6,532 nt of DNA from Gemmatimonadaceae bacterium (GTDB taxonomy: Bacteria > Gemmatimonadota > Gemmatimonadetes > Gemmatimonadales > Gemmatimonadaceae). The notes beneath the pieces are model-generated. The model was not told where the DNA came from. It did not search any database and saw only the letters and a program-made list of their open reading frames with translations. Positions 1 through 6,512 of the stretch are shown here, piece by piece. Each line of letters opens with the position of its first letter. Position 1 is the first letter of the stretch. The stretch spans positions 1 through 6,532 of the forward strand of contig JACMLI010000692.1 in the NCBI GenBank assembly GCA_014379705.1, read 5' to 3'. A program made the translations under genes and the position numbers.

Positions 1-405
1 GACGTGCACTTCAACTTCAACCAGGCCACGCTCACTCGCGTCGGTCGCGACACGCTCAACTGGGTCCTCGGGCAGCTCAAGTCCGCCGAAGGCTCCGCGT
101 GGATCATCTCGATCGAAGGCCACACCGATCCGTACGGCAGCGATGCCTACAACGACCGGCTCTCCAATGCCCGGACGCGCACTGTGGTTGCGTACCTCAC
201 GCGCCGCACCGCGGGCGTCGACGCTTCGCGAATCGGGGCGCAGAATGGCTTCGGCGAAGCCTGCCTGCTGCTGGACGACGATCACGATCGTCCGGTGAAG
301 TCGCGCCAGGAGCACGAGCGCAACCGTCGCGTCGAGATCTGGAACCTGAACGGGACCGCCGCCCCCACGGGGTGCCGCCCGATCTCGGACTACCAGAACC
401 GCTGA
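1..405 (+). CDS. OmpA-family C-terminal peptidoglycan-binding domain protein (5' partial)
   Basis: The frame is open from the first base to the TGA at 403-405, giving 134 residues of a longer protein. It opens with DVHFNFNQATL, which matches the first strand of the OmpA-like (OmpA/MotB/Pal) domain. Family hallmarks follow in order: IEGHTDPYGSDAYNDRLS at about residues 38-55, where the T-D-x-x-G and N-x-x-L-S signature lies, then ARTRTVVAYL, a GFGE element near 83-86, and NRRVEIW at 108-114. In the family these aspartate and arginine positions bind the diaminopimelate of peptidoglycan, so the protein probably anchors the outer membrane to the wall from the periplasm. The N-terminal part (signal peptide, lipobox, barrel or TPR region) is outside the window, so Pal-like lipoprotein and OmpA-like porin cannot be told apart. 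The GTG at position 4 is almost certainly internal, because the conserved domain is already running at residue 1. Two cysteines (about 88 and 124) could form a disulfide in the periplasm. It converges on the repair cluster and has no evident functional link with it. Confidence 0.9.
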   Translation, partial: DVHFNFNQATLTRVGRDTLNWVLGQLKSAEGSAWIISIEGHTDPYGSDAYNDRLSNARTRTVVAYLTRRTAGVDASRIGAQNGFGEACLLLDDDHDRPVKSRQEHERNRRVEIWNLNGTAAPTGCRPISDYQNR

Positions 406-421
406 TCTCGAGACCGGTGGG

Positions 422-457
422 AGAGCCCCGGCGCGAAAGCGCCGGGGCTCTTTCTTT
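422..457 (+). terminator. Intrinsic (rho-independent) terminator of the OmpA-family gene
   Basis: A perfect 12-bp GC-rich stem has arms 423-434 and 439-450, extended by one A:T pair at 422/451, and is closed by a GAAA tetraloop (435-438). It is followed at once by the T-rich tail TTTCTTT (451-457). It starts 17 nt after the OmpA-family stop codon. The T-tract is only on the + side, so it should act mainly on + strand transcripts. The opposite strand lacks a matching U-tract. Confidence 0.93.
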
Positions 458-501
458 GTGTCTGTACTCTTTGGTGCGCGGCGGGAGGAAATTGCCAGCG
501 C

Positions 502-602
502 GAAGCATGGGAATTACGAGAAGCCGGGAAGTGGAACGACATTCGACTGCAACCGGCATCCAGTGAACGTGCTTCCCGTGCTTCTCGTACTGCCCGTGAT
601 TC
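502..602. repeat. Imperfect long inverted repeat in the convergent intergenic gap
   Basis: The arm at 502-531 (30 nt) is nearly the reverse complement of the arm at 572-602 (31 nt), with about four mismatches and one single-base indel. The shared core is TACGAGAAGC on the left against GCTTCTCGTA on the right. The spacer (532-571) shows no motif I recognise. Both arms are made of the same degenerate 9-nt unit (TTCCCGTGC / TTCTCGTAC type), so this looks like a palindromic intergenic repeat of the REP/MITE-like kind rather than a chance hairpin. Transcribed from the - strand it would lie in the 3' UTR of the metallophosphoesterase gene, where it could stabilise or end the mRNA; that role is inference. 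The gap shows no convincing gene. Confidence 0.7.
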
Positions 603-617
603 CCGTGATTCGTCGCC
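573..617. repeat. Degenerate 9-bp tandem repeat
   Basis: Five successive 9-mers can be read: TTCCCGTGC (573-581), TTCTCGTAC (582-590), TGCCCGTGA (591-599), TTCCCGTGA (600-608) and a decayed TTCGTCGCC (609-617). The period is exactly nine bases, with CCCGT or TCGT as the most constant part. The first units form the right arm of the inverted repeat at 502-602. Reading the array as codons gives a three-residue periodic peptide, which explains the spurious small frames that cross it. Confidence 0.65.
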
Positions 618-623
618 GGGACC

Positions 624-1283
624 CTAGAGCTTCCCGATAGCCACGACGTACCCCTGCACAACTGCCACTGCCCTTTCGCCTGTCGCGAGGTGGACCCCCA
701 CGCCCGCCGTCAGCGTGCTGAAGGCCGGCAGCGTCATCGATTGCGCACAGATGTGAAAGCACGGCACCTTCACGCCGTCCCCTGCCCCGCTGATATGAAT
801 CCTGGGGTGGACGTGCCCAACGAGGGTGTATGTCCCGGCCAGCGGTTCGTCGTGGCAGAACGCGAGCGGCCCGATCGACAGGCACGGATCGGACACCTGC
901 ATATCCCATTCACGAGGCATCTCGCGCACGCGACGATCGTGGTTGCCCAACACCAGGTCCAGCCGGCAGGGGCATGTGCGTCGCCACCGCGCGATGAACT
1001 CGCGCACCATCGGCGTCAGGCCGCGGGCGTCATGCACGAGGTCCCCGATCACCACCAGGCGTTCCGCCCCCGTGTCTTCGATGGCGGCGGAGAGCCGTAC
1101 GAGGTCGTCGAACATCGCGCCATCCGGCACGGCCACGCCGTCGCTCCGCAGGCTCTCCGTCTTGCCCACGTGCACGTCGGCCACCGCGAGCAGGCGCTCG
1201 CGCGGCCAATACACGGTGCGATCCCCACGCAACATGACCTCCTCACCGCCGACGGTGACGGCCAGTGACGTCAGTCTTGCCAT
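624..1283 (-). CDS. pdeM: Ligase-associated DNA damage response endonuclease PdeM (metallophosphoesterase)
   Basis: This 219-residue calcineurin-like phosphoesterase has all dinuclear metal motifs in order: ADVHVGK with Asp36 and His38, GDLVHD with Asp81 and His84, GNHDRR with Asn114, His115 and Asp116, CHDE with His144, and GHVHP with His157 and His159. The length and the late VPCF...LPAF segment fit the PdeM/MPE family, which occurs next to Lhr-Core, ligase and exonuclease. The Pseudomonas putida member is a manganese-dependent phosphodiesterase and DNA endonuclease, so a cytoplasmic DNA-nicking role in repair is expected here. The ATG at 1281-1283 lies inside the end of the helicase gene, a 13-bp overlap, and no strong Shine-Dalgarno precedes it, so translation is probably coupled to the helicase. 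It ends with TAG at 624-626 and is the last gene of the unit, followed by the inverted repeat at 502-602. No catalytic residue is missing. A generic UDP-sugar or nucleotide phosphatase is unlikely given the neighbours. Confidence 0.93.
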   Translation of the reverse strand: MARLTSLAVTVGGEEVMLRGDRTVYWPRERLLAVADVHVGKTESLRSDGVAVPDGAMFDDLVRLSAAIEDTGAERLVVIGDLVHDARGLTPMVREFIARWRRTCPCRLDLVLGNHDRRVREMPREWDMQVSDPCLSIGPLAFCHDEPLAGTYTLVGHVHPRIHISGAGDGVKVPCFHICAQSMTLPAFSTLTAGVGVHLATGERAVAVVQGYVVAIGKL

Positions 1284-3691
1284 TGCCCGATCATGCGCTC
1301 GACGCGAGTGATGAGGTCTTCGGTCGTGAGGCGCGAGCCCAGGCGGTCGACGAAGAGCGGAAAGCCCAAGGGCGTGGGATGCTTGACGTCGCGCACGACG
1401 AGCTCCGCCGTCGCCAGCCGTTGCACGGCCGCCTCGAGACGCGTGAGCTCGAATTGCTGTTCCAGCACCTCACGATGGGCCTGCACCACGAGCAGGTTCC
1501 CCGGATCGTAGCGAGTGAACACGTCGAAGACGAGCGACGAGGTCAACTGCACCTGTCGCGTGCCCTTCGGCGCTCCCGGGTAGCCGGCGAAGACGAGTCC
1601 GGAGATGCGGGCAATGTCGCGGAACTGTCGCCTCGCCAGCTCGCCCATGTTCACGCTGGCCGCGATGTCGGCGAGCAGGTCTTCGGCGCTGAGGGCTTCG
1701 GCGGACAGCAGGTCTTCGGGCGTCACGACCTCGGCCGACAGGAACTCGATCCCGTAGTCATTGACGGTCAGACTGAAGGTCGCGGGACGGCGCTTCCCCG
1801 ACCGGTAGGCGAGCAGCGACGCGAGCGCCTGGTGCGCGAGGCGTCCCTCGAACGGATAGAGATACAGGTGATGTCCCTCGCGCGACTTCCAGCGCTCCAC
1901 GAGCACCTGGTGCACGAGGGGGATCACCGACAGGCGCTGTTGCTCCCCGAGGATCGGCGTGGCCGCCACCATTTCGTCCACGCCCCCGGCGCCGTGGCGG
2001 ACGAAATCGTCCAGGCGCTCTCGCACGGCCCCGCCTAACGACGTCGACATCGGGAAGCGGGCCCCCATCCAGATCGGGGTGAGCGCCGCGCGCACCGACG
2101 CGCGCTTGACGTGGGCCACCATGTCGCGCACGCGCACGAACTCCAGGGCGCGGCCGGCGAAGGTGAAGCGGTCCCCCTGGCGGAGGCGCGCAATGAAGTC
2201 CTCCTCGATCGTGCCGATGCGACCGCCCGTCTGGTAGCGAATCTCCATGGTGGCCTCGGCGGTGATCGTCCCGATCGCGAGGCGGTGCAGGCGCGCGACG
2301 CGCGGCGAAGACACCAGGTAGGTCCCGTCAACGGCGAGGACCTTGTGATGCTGTTCGTACGCCCGAAGGGTGGCGCCCCCGTGCTCGACCATCGCGAGCG
2401 CCCACTCGAAAGCCTCGGCGGTGAGATGGCGATACGACCACGCGCTGCGGACTTCCGCATACAGGTCGTCGGCGACGAACCCGCCCCCCATGGCGCACGT
2501 CACCAGGTGCTGCACGAGGACGTCGAGCGGGGCCTCGAGGGGCTTCCGGGGCTCGATCTCCTGCCTGCCTAACGCGTCCCGCGCGGCGGCGAACTCCACC
2601 AGCTCCAGCGCGTGCGTGGGCACGCAGATGATGTGCGCCGCCTCGTTCGGGCGATGGGCCGAGCGACCGGCGCGCTGGAGGAGCCGCGCAATGCCCTTGG
2701 GAGAGCCGATCTGCAGCACGCGGTCGACCGGCGCGAAGTCGACGCCGAGGTCAAGCGATGACGTGGCAACGACCGTCGTGATCTCCCCGGACTTGAGCCC
2801 CGCTTCAACGCGCTCGCGCTCCTCGCGGTCAATCGAACCATGGTGGAGCGCGACACGATCGGCCCACTCCGGCTGTGCGTCGGCGATGGCCCGGTACCAT
2901 TTCTCGGCCTGCGAGCGCGTGTTGGTGAACGCGATCGAGGTGCGGCCATCGGCGATCAGGTCGAGGACGCGTGGCAACATCGCAAGGCCGAGGCGGCCTG
3001 CCCACGGGAATCGCTCGACCCGCTCGGGGAAGATCGTGTCCACCACCGTCCGACGGGCGAAGTCGCCTCGCACGAGGCGATAGGGTCGATCGGTGCCGAC
3101 GACGCACTGCGCTCCCTCGTCAGGCGATCGCAGCGTCGCCGAGAGCGCCCACGTGCGCATGGCAGGCGAGAAGCGACGCAGCCGCGCGAGGGCCAGCTCG
3201 GTCTGCGTGCCCCGCTTGGTGGAAATGAGCTCGTGCCATTCGTCGATGACGGCGAGGCGCATGCCATGGAAGCGCTGTGGTGCGTCCTCGTAGGAGAGGA
3301 GCACCGTGAGTGACTCCGGCGTCGTGATGAGCACCTGGGGGAGCTTGCCACGCTGCTTCGCGCGCACCGATGACGACGTGTCGCCCGTGCGCGTCTCCAC
3401 GCGGAGCGAGAGCCCGAGGTCCTTCACCGGGCGCTGCATTGCGAGCGCGATGTCGCGCGCGAGGGCACGCAGCGGCGTCACGTACACGACGGCGAGGCCA
3501 TCCGACGGCGCGTCGAGGAGCTCTGCAAGCGCGGCGAGGTACGCGGCGTAGGTCTTCCCTGCCCCGGTCGGGACGTGCACAAGGCCGCTCTCGCCGGCCT
3601 CATAGGCGGCCCAGGTGGCTTCCTGGAATGGGAACGGCGTCCATCCCTGTGCCGCGACCCAGCCTCGCACCCGTGCCATCCCATCACCCAT
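1271..3691 (-). CDS. lhr: Lhr-Core DEXH-box ATP-dependent helicase (ligase-associated)
   Basis: This is a superfamily 2 helicase of about 806 residues. Counting from the ATG at 3689-3691, it shows the P-loop PTGAGKT (about 41-47), TPLRALARD (Ia), TPESL, the Walker B box DEWH (150-153), SAT (184-186), a second RecA domain with SIAFTNTRSQAE and ATSSLDLGVDF, and the arginine-finger motif QRAGRSAHRP (339-348). A winged-helix region follows (from about 388), then the Lhr-specific C-terminal part containing IWMGARFPMS (about 540-549), YPFEGRLAHQAL and ELARRQFRDIARISGLVF. The size matches Lhr-Core, about half of full-length E. coli Lhr. Family members track 3' to 5' on single-stranded DNA and unwind DNA:DNA and RNA:DNA duplexes. 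Candidate starts are TTG at 3697, ATG at 3691 and ATG at 3679 (preceded by GGGTGATGGG). I chose 3691, which gives an 8-bp ATGGGTGA overlap with the ligase stop, but 3679 is equally plausible. The stop is TGA at 1271-1273, inside the start of pdeM. Two rare TTA codons both lie in CGTTAGGC. Confidence 0.93.
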   Translation of the reverse strand: MGDGMARVRGWVAAQGWTPFPFQEATWAAYEAGESGLVHVPTGAGKTYAAYLAALAELLDAPSDGLAVVYVTPLRALARDIALAMQRPVKDLGLSLRVETRTGDTSSSVRAKQRGKLPQVLITTPESLTVLLSYEDAPQRFHGMRLAVIDEWHELISTKRGTQTELALARLRRFSPAMRTWALSATLRSPDEGAQCVVGTDRPYRLVRGDFARRTVVDTIFPERVERFPWAGRLGLAMLPRVLDLIADGRTSIAFTNTRSQAEKWYRAIADAQPEWADRVALHHGSIDREERERVEAGLKSGEITTVVATSSLDLGVDFAPVDRVLQIGSPKGIARLLQRAGRSAHRPNEAAHIICVPTHALELVEFAAARDALGRQEIEPRKPLEAPLDVLVQHLVTCAMGGGFVADDLYAEVRSAWSYRHLTAEAFEWALAMVEHGGATLRAYEQHHKVLAVDGTYLVSSPRVARLHRLAIGTITAEATMEIRYQTGGRIGTIEEDFIARLRQGDRFTFAGRALEFVRVRDMVAHVKRASVRAALTPIWMGARFPMSTSLGGAVRERLDDFVRHGAGGVDEMVAATPILGEQQRLSVIPLVHQVLVERWKSREGHHLYLYPFEGRLAHQALASLLAYRSGKRRPATFSLTVNDYGIEFLSAEVVTPEDLLSAEALSAEDLLADIAASVNMGELARRQFRDIARISGLVFAGYPGAPKGTRQVQLTSSLVFDVFTRYDPGNLLVVQAHREVLEQQFELTRLEAAVQRLATAELVVRDVKHPTPLGFPLFVDRLGSRLTTEDLITRVERMIGQWQD
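1674..1719. repeat. Short direct repeat inside the helicase gene (33-bp shift)
   Basis: AGCAGGTCTTCGG occurs at 1674-1686 and again at 1707-1719, exactly 33 bp (11 codons) apart. In the protein this gives two EDLL segments within TPEDLLSAEALSAEDLLADI. The in-frame spacing suggests a small tandem duplication in a variable linker of the helicase C-terminal region, though low complexity alone could produce it. Confidence 0.5.
2033..2040. repeat. GCCTAACG word, copy 1 (CGTTAGGC on the coding strand)
   Basis: In the helicase gene this word encodes the Leu-Gly of STSLGGAV with a TTA codon. It is one of three identical 8-mers, all in the same orientation. Confidence 0.6.
2567..2574. repeat. GCCTAACG word, copy 2
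   Basis: In the helicase gene this encodes the Leu-Gly of RDALGRQE, again with TTA for leucine. Confidence 0.6.
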
Positions 3692-5366
3692 CGACAAAGT
3701 CCATTCCGTCGAAGAGCGAAGGCAGGGGAAGAACTTCCGGTGCCTTGCGCGCCGGATTCTCCCTGGCGGCCGCGGTGATCAGCCGGCGCAGGTCGTCGAT
3801 CGTGTTGGCCTCGCGCACCAACTTGTCGGTGCGCCAGCGCAGGATGCGGGGGAAGCGCACGGCAATGCCCGCCTTGTGCCTGGTGGAACGCTGGATCGCC
3901 TCGAACCCGAGTTCGAAGACGTGCACCGGTTCCACTTCGCGCACGGGACCGAAGCGTTCCCTCGTGTGCGTCCGCACCCAGGCATCGAGGCGCGCGATCT
4001 CGTCGTTGTCGAGGCCGGAGTAGGCCTTCGCCACGGGGACGAGCGCCTCCCCATCCCACACGGCGAACGTGTAGTCGGTATGCAGGGCCGCCCGCTTCCC
4101 GTGGCCCGCCTGTGCGTACACGAGGACTGCATCCATCGTGTAGGGGTCGACCTTCCACTTCCACCAGTCACCACGCGGGCGCCCGCTGCGGTACGTGGAG
4201 GTGCGACGCTTGAGCATCAATCCCTCGACCCCGCGGGCCCGCGATTCCTCGCGCACCTCGGCCAGCGCCTCCCATGTCGGCGCCTGGATCACTTCGGAGG
4301 CACGAATGGCGCCACCCCCCGGCATGAGGGCCTCGAGGCGCGCGCGTCGTTCGTCGAGGGGCATCTCACGCGCGTCCTCACCGCCCACCTCGATGAGGTC
4401 GAAGGCGAGGAACACGGCCGGTGCAGTGCGCAACAGCTGCGGCGACAGCGTCTTTCGCCCGATGCGCGTCTGGAGCACGCTGAACGGCTGGACGACGTCG
4501 CCGACAAGGACGACCAACTCGCCGTCGAGGACGGTGCCGTCGGGGAGGGCGCGCGCCGCGGCGGTCACCTCGGGGAACCGCTCCGTCACCAGCTCCTCGC
4601 CGCGCGACCAGGCGTAGACGTTTCCGCCGCGCACGATGACCTGGGCGCGGATGCCGTCCCACTTCCACTCCACCTGCCACGCCTCGCGGTCGCCTAACGA
4701 TGCCGGGGCGCTGTCGAGCTGGCTGGCGAGGTAGAACGGGTACGGGCGCGATCGCTCGGCGCGCCCCTCGTCGGCCGCACGCAACTGCTCGCCGAAGGTT
4801 TCCGTGGGCTCCCACGTGCCCATGAGCCGATGGGCCATGACCTGCGGGGACTGGCCGATCGCCTCGCCGAGGGCACGCGTCGCGAGCGTCGCCGAGACGC
4901 CAACGCGGAACTCCCCGGTCACGAGCTTGTGCGCCACGAAGCACGTGGCCTCGTCGAACTCGCGCCACCAGCGCTCGACGATTGCGCGTTGCCCTTCGGC
5001 AGGGAGCGAGGCGAGAGGAACGACCTCGCGCTCGATGAACGACGCGAGCGAGTCGGCCCCAGGGTCGGGTCGGTCGCCACCCCGGCTGCACAGCAGCGCG
5101 AGCGTCTCGCCAAGGTCCCCGACGACGTGATACGACTCCTCGATCAGCCACCCGGGAAGGCCGGTGAACGCGCTGGCCCAGTCCCGCAGGTCGTAGCCCG
5201 AGAGCGGGCGTCGCAACCGCCGCCCGGTGAGCACAAAGACGGCCCACGCGAGGTCGGCGGACGATGCGTCCCGGAAATAGCGCGCCAGCGCCTCCCCCTT
5301 CTCCTTCGTCGAGTTGGTCGCGTCGAGCGCTTCGTAGAGCATGACAAACTCCCGAAAGCCTCTCAC
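3684..5366 (-). CDS. ATP-dependent DNA ligase (ligase-associated / cisplatin damage response type, LigB-like)
   Basis: This 560-residue ligase seals 5'-phosphate/3'-OH nicks through a lysyl-AMP intermediate. Residues 1 to about 210 form the N-terminal DNA-binding region typical of the family, opening with an LYEALDATNSTKEK segment. The nucleotidyltransferase domain has motif I EWKWDGIR with catalytic Lys235, motif Ia SRGEELVTERFPEV (254-267), motif III LDGELV (280-285), motif IIIa FLAFDLIE (319-326), motif IV EGLMLKR (381-387) and motif V WWKWK (401-405). An OB-fold with motif VI RFPRILRWRTDK (505-516) follows. A Pro/Ala-containing tail of about 25 residues ends the protein. The start is GTG at 5364-5366, overlapping the exonuclease stop as GTGA. 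Residues before the in-frame ATG (5340-5342) still resemble family N-termini (REFVMLYEALD), which favours the GTG even though the ATG has a better ribosome site. The stop TGA at 3684-3686 overlaps the helicase start. It lacks the polymerase and phosphoesterase domains of LigD, so a NHEJ LigD assignment is unlikely. Confidence 0.93.
   Translation of the reverse strand: MRGFREFVMLYEALDATNSTKEKGEALARYFRDASSADLAWAVFVLTGRRLRRPLSGYDLRDWASAFTGLPGWLIEESYHVVGDLGETLALLCSRGGDRPDPGADSLASFIEREVVPLASLPAEGQRAIVERWWREFDEATCFVAHKLVTGEFRVGVSATLATRALGEAIGQSPQVMAHRLMGTWEPTETFGEQLRAADEGRAERSRPYPFYLASQLDSAPASLGDREAWQVEWKWDGIRAQVIVRGGNVYAWSRGEELVTERFPEVTAAARALPDGTVLDGELVVLVGDVVQPFSVLQTRIGRKTLSPQLLRTAPAVFLAFDLIEVGGEDAREMPLDERRARLEALMPGGGAIRASEVIQAPTWEALAEVREESRARGVEGLMLKRRTSTYRSGRPRGDWWKWKVDPYTMDAVLVYAQAGHGKRAALHTDYTFAVWDGEALVPVAKAYSGLDNDEIARLDAWVRTHTRERFGPVREVEPVHVFELGFEAIQRSTRHKAGIAVRFPRILRWRTDKLVREANTIDDLRRLITAAARENPARKAPEVLPLPSLFDGMDFVDG
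4692..4699. repeat. GCCTAACG word, copy 3
   Basis: In the ligase gene this encodes the Leu-Gly of PASLGDRE, just before the adenylation domain, again with TTA for leucine. Confidence 0.6.
5349..5353 (-). promoter_or_regulatory. Shine-Dalgarno-like GGGAG inside the ligase N-terminus
   Basis: On the - strand GGGAG lies six bases before the in-frame ATG at 5340-5342 (ligase residue Met9). It is the best ribosome-binding site near this gene start and could yield a second, eight-residue-shorter ligase. The GTG at 5366 has only a G-rich stretch upstream and relies on overlap with the exonuclease stop. Confidence 0.45.
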
Positions 5367-6463
5367 GCCCCGTCGTCCCCCGCCGCGTCGGCCTCGCCCG
5401 CGTACGCCGTGGCGAGCGCGCCTGCCTCGAGCCCGCGATCCTGGAGGTAGCGCACGAGCGCCCGGCTGTCACCATGCGTCGCGAGCACCCGGCTCGCCCC
5501 GGTTTCCGCGATGGTTTGCAGCAGGCCGGACCAGTCCACGTGGTCCGAGAGCGCGAATCCCCGGTCGAGGGCACGACGCCGACGGGTGCCGCGCAGCCGC
5601 ATCCAGCCACTCGCAAACCCCACCTGGGGCTCGTGAAACCGGCGCAACCAGCCCGGCACCGCTGCACTCGGCGGGGCGATGACAAAGGCCCCTCGGTGCT
5701 TCACCTTTTTCCCCGCGTCGCGGACGAGCAGCGTGGGGGCGAGGGCGACCCCCGCCGCCCGGTAGATCGCATTGAGGGGCTCCACGGCACCGTGGACCAG
5801 GACGGGGGCCTCGAGTACCGGCGCGAGTTCGGCGAGGATGCGCTGCGCCTTTCCCAGCGTGTAGGTCAGCAGCACGGCGCATCCTCCCTCGGCTCGTACC
5901 TGCTCGTACCACCTGACGATGTCCCCCATCACGGCCGTTGGCGCCGCCCAGCGATACACCGGGAGCGCGAACGTGGCCTCTGTGATGAACACATGGCAGC
6001 GGACGACTTCGAACGGGTGACAGGTGGGGTCGCCCTGTCTCTTGTAGTCCCCAGACGCCACCCACGTCTCGCCGCGGTGCTCCACACGGACCTGGGCGGC
6101 GCCCCGGATGTGACCGGCCGGATGCAAGGAGATCGTCACGGCATTGAGCGTGCGCCGCTCCCCCCAGGAGAGCCCTTCCACCTGGCAACCAGGGAGGCGA
6201 TGGGAAAGAAGGCTGACGCCCTCGTCCGCACAGAGGTACGCGCGGCTGCCCCCGCGCGCGTGATCCGAATGGGCGTGCGTGATCACCGCCCGGTCCACAG
6301 GCTGCCACGGATCGATGTGGAAATCACCGGCCTCACAATAGAGGCCGGCGTCCGTCACGCGAAGGAGGTCCGGGGCAGGCACACCGAGGAAAATAGCCAC
6401 CCGCCAGGCACACGATCCGGCGGGCCCCTGTTCGCGCTGGTAGCGCCAGACCCCGAAAGCCAC
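5363..6463 (-). CDS. Ligase-associated DNA damage response exonuclease (MBL-fold, beta-CASP-like)
   Basis: This 366-residue metallo-beta-lactamase-fold nuclease belongs to the CPSF/SNM1-like group found next to Lhr-Core and ATP-dependent ligase. Visible are the family opening DLLRVTDAGLYCEAGDFHID (about 32-51), the metal motif THAHSDH with His63, His65, Asp67 and His68, HPAGHIRGA with His114 and His118, the GDYKRQGDPTCHPFE block with Asp139, ITEATF (160-165), LSDHVDW (306-311) and THGD with His330. These residues should hold two metal ions that cut DNA phosphodiester bonds. In this cluster it would trim damaged ends before ligation in the cytoplasm. The GTG start at 6461-6463 has GGAAGAAG upstream. 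However, family similarity begins only near residue 31, so GTG at 6400 or 6382 could be the true start, and the frame stays open upstream to the window edge. The TGA stop overlaps the ligase GTG by four bases. It is the first gene of the visible unit. Confidence 0.92.
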   Translation of the reverse strand: MAFGVWRYQREQGPAGSCAWRVAIFLGVPAPDLLRVTDAGLYCEAGDFHIDPWQPVDRAVITHAHSDHARGGSRAYLCADEGVSLLSHRLPGCQVEGLSWGERRTLNAVTISLHPAGHIRGAAQVRVEHRGETWVASGDYKRQGDPTCHPFEVVRCHVFITEATFALPVYRWAAPTAVMGDIVRWYEQVRAEGGCAVLLTYTLGKAQRILAELAPVLEAPVLVHGAVEPLNAIYRAAGVALAPTLLVRDAGKKVKHRGAFVIAPPSAAVPGWLRRFHEPQVGFASGWMRLRGTRRRRALDRGFALSDHVDWSGLLQTIAETGASRVLATHGDSRALVRYLQDRGLEAGALATAYAGEADAAGDDGA

Positions 6464-6468
6464 GCTAG

Positions 6469-6476
6469 CTTCTTCC
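6469..6476 (-). promoter_or_regulatory. Candidate ribosome-binding site of the exonuclease gene
   Basis: On the - strand GGAAGAAG ends five bases before the GTG at 6461-6463, with its GGAAG part eight bases away. It is the only Shine-Dalgarno-like word near any of the three candidate GTG starts, so it decides the start used here. The match to the anti-SD sequence is only partial. Confidence 0.4.
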
Positions 6477-6512
6477 GCCGAGGCCGGTGATCGCCGGTCA
6501 TTGACGGCGCCG

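Noticed and set aside
406..413. Palindrome TCTCGAGA after the OmpA-family stop
   Set aside because: It is an 8-bp self-complementary word of the XhoI-site type, too short and common in GC-rich DNA to call functional.
573..617. CRISPR-like array
   Set aside because: The repeat unit is only 9 bp, degenerate and has no spacers, and no cas genes are present.
458..640. Small + strand open frame (60 codons) in the intergenic gap, with a GGGAGGAA word inside it
   Set aside because: It starts right at the terminator tail with no ribosome site before it. Its C-terminal half is a three-residue periodic peptide created by the 9-bp tandem repeat, and it runs into the end of pdeM.
514..909. - strand open frame overlapping the pdeM 3' half and the repeat
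   Set aside because: It is out of frame with the well-supported pdeM and Arg/Gly-rich as expected of a shadow frame, and its end is repeat-derived (ITGITG-type periodicity).
1265..2038. Long + strand open frame opposite the helicase gene (257 codons)
   Set aside because: High GC keeps antisense frames open. Its composition (His/Arg/Glu-rich, no recognisable motif) is that of a complement of biased coding sequence, and the - strand helicase motifs are unambiguous.
3615..4697. Long + strand open frame opposite the ligase (360 codons)
   Set aside because: It is antisense to the ligase adenylation domain with no domain or motif of its own. The ligase motifs on the - strand explain the region.
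624..6463. An undescribed anti-phage or defence system built from helicase, nuclease and ligase
   Set aside because: Gene content and order match the already described ligase-associated DNA repair cluster, and no defence-specific or mobile genes are visible in the window.
5474..6490. Long + strand open frame opposite the exonuclease (338 codons)
   Set aside because: It is an antisense shadow of the MBL exonuclease gene with no recognisable protein features.
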